The position numbers and the translations under genes were made by a program. Shown here one piece after another: positions 11,185 through 20,925 of a stretch of DNA of 64,000 bases. Origin of the DNA: Piezodorus guildinii (lineage: Eukaryota > Arthropoda > Insecta > Hemiptera > Pentatomidae); NCBI GenBank assembly GCA_023052935.1, contig CM041297.1, positions 106,197,563-106,261,562 on the forward strand. Direction: 5' to 3'. Under the pieces are notes generated by a model. The model was not told where the DNA came from and ran no database searches. It saw nothing but the letters and a program-made list of their open reading frames with translations. The first letter of the stretch is position 1; the number at the start of each line of letters is the position of its first letter.

Positions 11185-12135
11185 ACCATACATAAATAAA
11201 TAAATTCTTTGTTTTCCTGGGACATGTCCCTTTAGAATAAAATATACAGAATGTGCTGTGGAGTCTTAGAACATATTAAATACATATAAAGGAGTTAATA
11301 ATTACTTATATAAAATAGACATATTTAAATAAGAAGAAACAAAAAAAAAATAATAAAAAAGCTTATTTATAATTCTATTGAGCCTGGATTTCCATTAAGT
11401 GATTAAATATGCTGGAATTAAAGGAAGAAAGAGAGTTGGAGTACGGATGGAAGGAGGGATAGAATTCCAACTGAGAAAGGATCAGTCGAAATGTGCAGTT
11501 CGGTGGGCCGTACTGTATAAATCTGAAGGCCTGGAGCGTGTACGACGAGAATGGACCGAGGATTTGAATTGTAGGAGGTCAAAAATGTATGATGGACGAC
11601 GGAATTGGATAACTTGGTAAAGGAATGAAGCAAGGAAATACTTGCGACAATTGGTAGGGTAAAGCCCTCTTCAACTCGCCATAAAATTGGGATACGAATG
11701 TTGTATCTAGGGACCCCGAAGATGAATCGTACAAAGCAATTAATTAAGCGTTTTATTGTTACTTCGAGATCCACAGAAACACAATCGTATACCGCACAGC
11801 AATAGTCGAAGTGGGGAAATATTAGGGAGATGACGAGGAGTTTTCGAGTTTCATGCGGGAATAGGTAACAGAGGGAATACATTCGCTCTAAGGTTGAAAA
11901 AGTACGACGGGAGACTTCGGAAATATGAGGTTTGAAGGATAGAGTTTGGTCGAAGGTAACTCCCAGATTCCTGCCAGTCGGGCGGAACTTTATAGGATCA
12001 CTATTTAGGTACAGGGTCGGGATATATGGAACACTTTTCAGGTGGTGATAATATCCTATAACAATTGCTTTTGTTTTTTCAGCATTTAGTTTTAACCTAT
12101 TTACTACAGAGCTATTCGACTTAAGTCCACATACC
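11185..12135 (-). mobile_element. CR1-like LINE, reverse transcriptase 3' part (dead)
   Basis: Reading the minus strand from about 12135 gives NRLKLNAEKTKAIVIG, then GRNLGVTFDQTLSFKPHISE, then LFPHETRKLLVISLIFPHFD and IKRLINCFVRFIFGVPRYN. This is the order seen in the palm/thumb region of CR1/Jockey-group reverse transcriptases. Frameshifts follow (HAPGLQIYTVR, TELHISTDPFSV). The 3' end runs into ATTT-type repeats near 11190-11200 rather than a poly(A) tail. It is a 5'-truncated, inactive copy. The clade is a best guess. Confidence 0.65.
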
Positions 12136-12366
12136 CCCGGAAAATGATATAAAATTTATTACATTGAGAATCTATGGTCGATTGTTGTAATTATAATAGA
12201 TAGAGATAATCAATAGTCATTCTAGTAAAGAAAAATTTGCTTATGTTTCGGCTTAGCTATCATTATCTATCAATGCCGTATGATTATGAAGGTAATGAAT
12301 ATGAAAATGATGGCAATGACAAAATAAAATAAAATAGAAAAATACAAAAACGATGATGACTATGAA

Positions 12367-12644
12367 ATTATTACTTTCACTTACCTCTATCTATATAAAA
12401 TATAGATCTTACGATCTTGAAAATTTTCGAATTAGAATTTCACTGGAAATACACGTTAAAGGTTCCTCTCAATCCGAATGACCAAGTCCCGCAAAAAGGT
12501 CTTTGTGATAAGTCTAACTCAAAAACATTAAGTTGTCTAATACTGAAATTTAATATCTGAGATGATACATAAACGTTTTGCATCTTTTTATGATTTTCTA
12601 AAAAAAGGCAAACATATTTTTTATGCATTTTTGTGTTTCTGAAT
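12367..12644 (+). repeat. R-family outer copy, left part (interrupted)
   Basis: The 5' end of a plus-oriented R-family copy with internal deletions. It breaks at ..TTTCTGAATATA where a complete minus-oriented copy begins, and its continuation is at 13597-13860. Confidence 0.65.
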
Positions 12645-13596
12645 ATAAAAAAATCTGTGCGGGCAACACACGACTTTCACTTACCTCGACTTTTGAAATC
12701 AATTTAAAAAATATTAAATATACTTCAATTTGAAAAGTGGATTTTAATTAAACGTGTATTTATTTTCGTTGGAAGCATATGATTTAGATTAAATAATATA
12801 ATTATATTAAATTGTTAATCAGTAATAAGTTTATTCCCCATTAGTCACTTTATATTACATTCAACAACTCTGTGTATAAGATAATATTTTTTCTAAAATC
12901 TTTTTCTTTCCAACGGTATATTATACATTTATATTCCTGTTCTTAATATGACTTAGTCAAAAATTACATTAAAAAATAGTTTTGCTCTTTTATCCTTTAG
13001 TTGGTCACCATATTCGTCCAACGTGTACATTAAGCCGTCTTTTATCCATGTCATTAAGATGATATGGTTGATCTTTTGGAATGTACAAAATTAAAGGTAG
13101 TATAGAAGAAGAAAATTTAAAATATCGGCATTTAAGCCCTGTGAGACAATTTCAATCAGAATCAAACCTATATCATATTAAAGCTTATTACATTTTACGT
13201 CAAAATAGCGAGTTTGATCAAAATCGTTTTAGCCCTTTTTGAGATAAACGTAAAAAGGTGCAAAATGCATGGTATAAAGTGGCTCTTCTGGTTAAGTGAT
13301 TTTAATGAAAAAGTTGCAGTAACATCTCGGGCCTATAGTTGTATTAAATATGAAATTTCAGTTTCGTACGGCTTATCGTTTTAGCGCTAAACTTATCACA
13401 CACACACGCGCGCGGACACGGACACGAACACACACACACACACACACACACAGGCACGCAGACCTTTTGTCGAGACTTGGTCATTTGGACTCAGGAGACC
13501 CTAAAACGTGTATTACCGTTGAAAACTGGAATTCGAACATTTTCACGATCGCAATACTTTTCCTTACTATATATTTCATACATAGGCAAATGAAAG
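12645..13596 (-). repeat. R-family full-length copy inserted in another copy
   Basis: Bounded by AAAAAAATCTGTGCGGGCAA on the left and GAAAGTAAAAA on the right, with an (AC)n run at about 13398-13452. Host R-family sequence on both sides is collinear, so this copy inserted into an older one. The nest delimits the element. Confidence 0.75.
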
Positions 13597-13860
13597 TAAA
13601 AAGTAATATACTCGTAGATGTATAATATACCGTTGGAAAGCTAAAGTTTTTCAAAAAAATATTATCTTATACACAGAAGCTAATGGATAATGGTGAAAAG
13701 CCGATAAAACTAACTGATTATCGTAGATAATAATATAACAGATTATAAAACACATTTTCTATTGAAAATCAATGTAATGAACTGTTTATCAGTTTATCCT
13801 TTTTTCCAATTTTGTTTAAAAATCCTTAAATTGATTTCAACACCAGATTTTTTTTTTTTG
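13597..13860 (+). repeat. R-family outer copy, right part
   Basis: Continues from GTAATATACTCG through TATAATATACCGTTGGAAAG to CACCAGATTTTTTT, which completes the copy begun at 12367. Confidence 0.65.
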
Positions 13861-13914
13861 TTTAAGTAAATAACTTCCATTTGTATTTAATTAGTTAATT
13901 GTATATTTGTGTAT

Positions 13915-13965
13915 TCGTTTAACGTCACTTTATGCTGCTATGGCTAATCGGACAATTAGTTAATT
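13915..13965 (-). mobile_element. SINE-B 3' fragment
   Basis: AACGTCACTTTATGCTGCTATGG followed by CTAATCGGAC matches the distal end of SINE-B copies at 48 kb and 57.3 kb. Short fragment. Confidence 0.45.
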
Positions 13966-16340
13966 TATTTTAATATCATTTTATTCAATTTGCGTTCAAA
14001 TTCTTTAAATCATAACTTATTTCATAGTCATTATTTTTTTATATTTGTATATCTTCATCATTTTTTTCGTCACTGTTATCATTATTTATCATTATCATAC
14101 TGTGTTAAAATGTATCGCTGCTGTTTTCTGATTATTTGCAGCCCTGATAATCGCTCACATGTTAGAGCCGAAATGTTGACAAAATTTAAATATTGTTTAC
14201 GGGGCTCCTGATTATTTCCACCTATTGTAAAAATGTATTAATCCTTTGAGAGAGAGAAATCCGAATATACTACTATAATCCTACGCGACTTTTCACATTA
14301 AAATATCAGGTGACTAAAGATGGTTATTATAGGCGATCGAATTAGCTCATCGGAGGCTTCGAAACAGGCCGTGGAAGGACACCTATTTATCTACTAAAAT
14401 TATCTGCGGGATAGGAAACCCTCTTCTACAATGTGGGTAACCAAAAATTAGGAAAAATATTGAGTATGGCCTCGACAAAGCAACCTACTTGTGCACTCGT
14501 CTCAATAAACAAATATCGTTCATTCTCCTTTGAATCCCTACCCAAAATGTCGCATAAATATTAAGTCTGTTTATGAATTCCGATGAAATTAGTTAAAATC
14601 ACTCGACAGATATTTACGGACAGTTAGAAATTAACCAACCATATTCCGTTCCTGAGATACGGGCTAGAAAGATTTTCAAGAGAGAAGGTTAGGAATAATT
14701 AAGGAAATGGCTCGATATCCTAAAGCAATAAGCAGAGAGCAATAATTTTGTGGATCATGATCCATTCTTAAGAAATTGTAGAAAATGAGATAGCTCGGAA
14801 ACAATCTTCATCGGCCCTGAACCTCTCTGTAGTAGTTGATCTAGTTTAATCAGAAAATAAATGCAATCCTGGGAAACAAAGAAAAAGAAAACATGCTGGA
14901 TTTCTAAAGCGTTTTGAATTCTCTATCTATTAGTCAGAGAAAAATACAAAATTTTATCTAAACTATTCACAAGTTAGTTAAGAACAAAAACGGTCTGTAA
15001 CACAGGCAATTATCCGATAAAACATTTAAAAATGTGAATTAATTGATGATTCTACCATCCTGGAGTATGAAGAGTAGTTCATTATAAATGATTATTCCTT
15101 CTCACGTCCAGGGTCTATTACGGAGTTGTAAATCTTAATACTTTTAATTATCTGTTTTAAAAAATGTCACCCATCAAGAAAATTTTAGGACACGACATGA
15201 TTTCTTGCTTTTTCAGATCACTGTGGAATGTAATTTATAATATTTTTTTATCATTTCTTTCTTGCATTCTATATTATACGTTTACCTTCGTTCCTTCCAA
15301 GCTATTCTTCTTTAAATATGTATCACACGATATAAAAACATATAATGTTATTTGAACTTTAATTAAATGGATTAAAAACTTAATAAATTAAAAATCAGTA
15401 AGCATTACCATTAGCATAAGGTTTATTGTAGTTCTAAAAAACAAATAAGTGAACTAGCTTTAAAGTTCCTTATTTTTTTGTTTATAGTTTTATTTCTGTA
15501 ATAAGAAAGATCACATCAATATGGAGTCGTTGTTAAATTTAGCTTCTAATAAAGTTTTAAAGGAAACACAATTTTTATTTAAAAAACGGGGGAAAGGAAT
15601 TGTTATTTCATTATGTAAAATATCATGAAAAAAAAAAGGATAAAAATCGAGTAAAACCGCCCATGGTTTAGTAAGATTTGATTTCGGTGGTAATAAACAT
15701 CTGTTCGTTCAATAGTTTTCGAGATAAAGATTTTTAATTAAAAATTGTCTACTGATGATTAAACAAAGAATGAGTTTCAAATATTTTTGTTTGTGTTATA
15801 AACCAAAATCACAGAATTATGAAGTTGTGAAATTTAGCTTCTAATAACGTGGCAAACTGTGCGGTTAGGCTAAATGTTCTTGCTCAATCATAAACTATGA
15901 TGAATATTATATTTAGATGATAAATTATGCTCTCATCGAAATAACAAAAGGTTTCTAATTATACACTACATTAGTTTCTACAAAAACAATGAAATGATAG
16001 ATGATGTGTCATTGGTTATTTTCCTTTTCCGTTTCACCCAAAAGGAATGGAGCGTGAAATAAGGTACTGAATCATCTTTGTCTTTCTGTGGCCTTTCTGC
16101 AAACAATCACGAAAGGAAGAAAAAACAGATACTCAGGCTAATAATTGGAAATTCGCAAAAATACTTACGTAAATTTATATTAATTGATTTACATTATTAT
16201 TGAGTAAAAGTAATTTAATGAAAACAAAATTTGATAATAGATCTTACATCTATTAAATCATTACATTTTTACTATCATGTGGTTTTTATTATCTAACGAA
16301 TATTATTAATACAGTTTGTTTTATTATTTTGCAAAGAAAA
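13966..16340. other. Unassigned intron sequence
   Basis: About 2.4 kb with no supported ORF, no tRNA boxes and no recognised repeat. Short ORFs here show neither splice signals nor family motifs. Confidence 0.4.
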
Positions 16341-16344
16341 AAAA

Positions 16345-17232
16345 TCTAGTGCGGGCAACACACGACTTACACTTACCTCAGTTGTTAAAATCGATTAGAG
16401 AATTTTCAAATACAGTTAGAGATGAAAACGAGTAAAACTAATAAAGAATTGGTTAAATAGAATTTCTATAGAAACATATGTTTTATTAAAAAATTATTAT
16501 ATTATTATCTAAAACAATTAGTTAATTTTATCGGTTTTTCTCCACTCTTTATTAACTTTTAAAAGCTTGTGTATAACCAACATTTTTTTCTAAAATATTC
16601 AGCTTTCCAACGGTATATTATATATGTATATTACTGTTCTTATGTTCAAAAACAAAAAATTGAGTTAAAAAAATATTTTTTTAGTTTTCTCCTTTAGTTA
16701 GATATCGAATTCGTTCAACTTACATATTTACCTGTTTTTCATCAATCCTAAAAGATTTTCTGAACCTATATAATTAAAGGTACTTTTTGGGAAGAAAATT
16801 TAAAATATCTGCATTTAAAACCTGCCACAATATTTCAATCTGAATAAAACCTACATGGTTTAAAGCCCATTGAATTTTATATAGATATGGCTAGTTTCGT
16901 CAAAATCGGTCAAAAACGGCTCTAACGTTTTTGAGCAAATGTAAAAAGGTATATTGTATGAAGTGGCTCTTCTGGTTTGCTGATTTTGATGAAAAAGTTG
17001 CACTACCATCTTGGGTGTATAGTTGCCTTATATATAGAATTTCACTTTCTTACTTTTCGTTTTTGCACTGGACTTACAACACACACACACAAATACACAC
17101 AGAATTTTGTGCAGGACTTAGTTATTTAGACTCAGGAGACCCTAAAACATGTATTTCCGTTTAAAAATGGAATTTGAACATTTTCAGTATCGCAATACTT
17201 TCCCATTTCATACATAGTAAGTGAAAGTAAAA
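16345..17232 (-). repeat. R-family full-length copy
   Basis: Begins AAAAAATCTAGTGCGGGCAA and ends AGTAAGTGAAAGTAAAAA. The (AC)n run is short (about 17081-17100). It is more diverged than the 7325 copy, so older. Confidence 0.8.
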
Positions 17233-17629
17233 ATTATGAACTTTTAACTGATTTATTTTAACTAATTAAAAGTTTTATTCAATATCATAAAAATTAAAAT
17301 GCTATATTATATTATATTACGTAAATATATAAATACAATAGTTCTTGATATATTTAAATACTATTGTAAGAGGTAAATAGCGGTCAAAATTTATATATTT
17401 TGTTCCAGGCAATTTCTCCGTTCATTTGGTAGTTTCATACCTCTTTTTTTTCTTTTTTCCCAACCCCTTCAAATCTAATCACAATTTAAAAATATTCATA
17501 TGAATTAATTTGTTATTTTATAATAGTGTACTTTTGTATCTTGAACCAACAAAATAAATGTAGGAAATATAAATTTATTACCTATATGAGGTTTCTAAAA
17601 ACAAATCTACCGTTCCAATGTAATAGTGA

Positions 17630-18107
17630 TTTCCCTCGATTCGAAGAAAATATTTCTTTGCTTCCTTTCTCTATCAAATCATCTATTCCCGTCGCCCCTC
17701 TTACATCTATGGCCTCCTGCAATTCAAATCCAGATCCAGATCCCGTCTTTTCTACCTCTATAAGCCCTCCCATTGAATCATAAAATATGAATGTTCCTTC
17801 TTAGCCCTATCCAGTGTTTTATGGAATACTCTCCCATCAAACATCCGTCATGCCCCTTCCCAACCTTCATTAAAATCTCTCCTTTTTCAACACCTTCTTA
17901 CTTCCCAATCAAATACCAACTAATTTGAGTATAGCGACTAAAGTGAGTTGAAAAATGTCTACACTTCTTAACATCAATGGTAGTAAAATTGGTTTTTATT
18001 CAATTTGTATTCTTATTTCTAATTATTCTATTGTTTTTTTTTTGTTTTGTTAATTCCATATGACGTTAAAATATTATTGTACTCTTTTAAAATTTGTGTA
18101 CGTAGAT

Positions 18108-18160
<53 letters not shown>

Positions 18161-18312
18161 TAAAATCTACGTACACAAATGATTACAGCAAATATCAACA
18201 ATTCTATATATATAGATTCTCTGGTCAGTTATAATTCTTATTTTTCATGCACACTTATGTTATCCTTAAGGGACCTTGTCCTAGAATAAAGTAGATTTTT
18301 TTTTTTTTATTC
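17630..18312 (+). mobile_element. CR1-like LINE 3' end, first tandem unit
   Basis: Plus-strand peptide pieces LSSVLWNTLPSNIRHAP and PSLKSLLFQHLLTSQSN are the typical end of a CR1-group reverse transcriptase (SVxWNxLPxxIR..SLxxFK..L). They are followed by a 3' UTR that includes an (AT)n hairpin and TTAAGGGACCTTGTCCTAGAATAAAG. Heavily 5'-truncated and out of frame upstream. The part from 17775 onward is duplicated in tandem. Confidence 0.65.
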
Positions 18313-18923
18313 ATTCATTATCATTCGTTGTGTGGCCACTATAAGTCCATCATTACAGTTATGTTACCTAACTCAAAAAATAAATCGTGAAACTGAGATC
18401 AGTATTGACTACGTATGCAAATTAAAATTTTAATTGGAAATTAATATTATTAACTCGGCACTACAAACCTCCGCCAGTAACACCTGCCCAATTGTCACGG
18501 TTTTGTGCAGTCGCCATCTCTTGTGCTGGATACTCCGAGCGTCAGCAGAAACTCCTTCCTCCCATCTACATCTCGGTCTTCTTGTTCCATAGAATCATAA
18601 AATATGAATGTTCCTTCTTAGCCCTGTCCAGTGTTTTATGGAATACTCTCCCATCAAACATCCGTCATGCCCCTTCCCAACCTTCATTAAAATCTCTCCT
18701 TTTTCAACACCTTCTTACTTCCCAATCAAATACCAACTAATTTGAGTATAGCGACTAAAGTGAGTTGAAAAATGTCTACACTTCTTAACATCAATGGTAG
18801 TAAAATTGGTTTTTATTCAATTTGTATTCTTATTTCTAATTATTCTATTGTTTTTTTTTGTTTTGTTAATTCCATATGACGTTAAAATATTATTGTACTC
18901 TTTTATAATTTGTGTACGTAGAT

Positions 18924-18989
<66 letters not shown>

Positions 18990-19416
18990 CTACGTACACA
19001 AATGATTACAGCAAATATCAACAATTCTATATATATAGATTCTCTGGTCAGTTATAATTCTTATTTTTCATGCACACTTATGTTATCCTTAAGGGACCTT
19101 GTCCTAGAATAAAGTAGATTTTTTTTTTTTTTATTCATTCATTATCATTCGTTGTGTGGCCACTATAAGTCCATCATTACAGTTATGTTACCTAACTCAA
19201 AAAATAAATCGTGAAACTGAGATCAGTATGGACTACGTATGCAAATTAAAATTTTAATTGGAAATTAATATTATTAACTCGGCACTACAAACCTCCGCCA
19301 GTAACACCTGCCCAATTGTCACGGTTTTGTGCAGTCGCCATCTCTTGTGCTGGATACTCCGAGCGTCAGCAGAAACTCCTTCCTCCCATCTACATCTCGG
19401 TCTTCTTGTTCCATAG
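17775..19416 (+). repeat. Two-unit tandem duplication, about 817 bp period
   Basis: GAATCATAAAATATGAATG begins at 17775 and again at 18592. The second unit ends near 19416 where CTTGTTCCATAGA is followed by unique sequence. The units look about 99% identical apart from the (AT)n length. Only one or two bases are shared at the junction. Each unit carries the LINE tail, an (AT)n palindrome flanked by TGTGTACGTAGAT/ATCTACGTACACA, and about 280 bp of unassigned sequence. Confidence 0.85.
18592..19130 (+). mobile_element. CR1-like LINE 3' end, second tandem unit
   Basis: Copy of the LINE tail at 17775-18312 with LSSVLWNTLPSNIRHAP in one open frame. Present by tandem duplication, not by independent retroposition. 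Confidence 0.65.
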
Positions 19417-19429
19417 ATACGGTCTTTGA

Positions 19430-19790
19430 AGGAGACTTCTTGGCAGTTCCTCTTCGACCCACATGAACTAGCCCCTATCGTAATCTGCCCGATTTGATGA
19501 CCTGCACTGCATTATATTAGCACTTGGTTGAATTTTCCTCTGACTGGAGAGGTGACTTCTTAGTTTTTTTTGTAGGTCGTAGTAGATCTGCCTACTTCGA
19601 ATTATTTTTGTATTTATATCAGTTTCCAAGCGATTATCCTGGTCCACTATTGAGCCTAAATATATAAAATTTGTGACTTGTTCAAATTTACAGTCACCGG
19701 ATTCCTTTTCGTCTCCTCGGTGATATATAAATACAATTTCTGGCAGTAATTTAAGGGATTTGTACTCGATTTTTATTTAACCCACGTATC
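19430..19790 (-). mobile_element. RTE-like LINE reverse transcriptase remnant
   Basis: The minus strand gives EQVTNFIYLGSIVDQDNRLE and TDINTKIIRSRQIYYDLQKK, matching the FKYLGSxxxxDNRxxxDIxxRI motif of RTE-type reverse transcriptases (compare FKYLGSMITRKNEIQEEM at 28.8 kb). No intact frame. Confidence 0.6.
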
Positions 19791-19794
19791 ATCG

Positions 19795-20260
19795 ATATTC
19801 AGCAGGTATGGATTTAATAGTGGTAATTCTGCTCCTGATACGATCTCCAATAAAAACAGTACAGATTGCGCGCAGTAACGAAGCATTGAGGAAAACGTTA
19901 TTAAACAGTTACCGGGTATGAGGTATCTAATAACTGTTAATAAAGGTTATATATCCCCTGACGGGTGGTAACAGGCTGCTACCGCCGCCAGTAACCGTTT
20001 TCCAATAAATGTTCCGCGGCGGGGATTAAAGAATCAATTAGCTTCCTCGATAGCTCGTTAGGGCGAGTTTTCTTTCAAGCTCAGAACATTAAGCTCCGTG
20101 GTCGGATTAAATTGGACATTTTTCACAGCGGGGTCTTCAGATATTGGAAACTGTTAATGACCTCAGGGTTATGGGGCCCTAGTCAACGAGGAGCACAGTA
20201 GGGTACTGCATATTATAAAACGATCTTTATAGAAACTGATGCTAATACAATTGTATTATA
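19795..20260. other. Less AT-rich non-coding island in intron 2
   Basis: The sequence around 19850-20150 is GC-richer than the surrounding intron (for example ACCGCCGCCAGTAACC near 19981). It has no ORF, no poly(A) or TIR and no second copy in the window. Candidate conserved intronic element or unidentified repeat. Confidence 0.3.
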
Positions 20261-20264
20261 ACAA

Positions 20265-20575
20265 TAATAATTTATTTATTCTGAGACAATCCTTTTAGAA
20301 TAATACAAAGGAAGTAAATTAAGTTTATGGTGCCTTAGAATAATAATAAAAAAAATACAGATAATAAAGTGATGTATATAACAAACTTCTAGTAGTAATG
20401 ATCAAGAAAAAGAAAAAAAATCATAAATGATTTAAATAAAGAATAAAATGTACAATTATCATTATGTTCCTGTTGATTGCTTTGATCAATAAATAAATAC
20501 AAGGCCTATCTAATTACCAAGAAAAAATCGAGCTAATTAAAGTATCAATTTAAAAATTAAATAAATAAACACCTA
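20265..20575 (-). mobile_element. CR1-like LINE 3' UTR fragment
   Basis: TTTATTTATTCTGAGACAAT..CTTTTAGAATAA resembles the distal 3' UTR of the minus-oriented CR1-like fragments at 11.2 kb and 63.5 kb. No coding part remains. Confidence 0.4.
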
Positions 20576-20649
20576 CCTCCATCTCATTTACGGTTGTCTA
20601 TGAAGTTGACAGGTGTGAAGACGAGGTAGGGGATAGAAAAAAAAAGTTT

Positions 20650-20746
20650 AATTGTTTCAATTGCACTTATAGAGATTCGTACTGTTTCACGACCAACGTC
20701 TGTGCATGAAGTAGATAAGCTTGGATCAGGTTCAGCCGTCAAGTTA
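20650..20746 (-). mobile_element. SINE-A, distal part, split by a LINE
   Basis: GAGATTCGTACTGTTTCACG and the following body match SINE-A at 4.35 kb. The element resumes at 25172 beyond the LINE. The rejoined order equals that of the uninterrupted copy, so the LINE landed inside this SINE. Confidence 0.7.
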
Positions 20747-20925
20747 CCCAATTACACTCTTTTTTTTTTTTTTTTTTTTTAACTTTAAATCTTTATTCAC
20801 ACCTGTAAATAATACAATGAACAATCAGTGAATGTGCGGTCAATTTTAAGAAACATGGCGTGATAGGCATGAGGGAGAGCAGCACCCAGCGGTACCTACT
20901 CCTGGCATGAAATTAGTGTATATTA

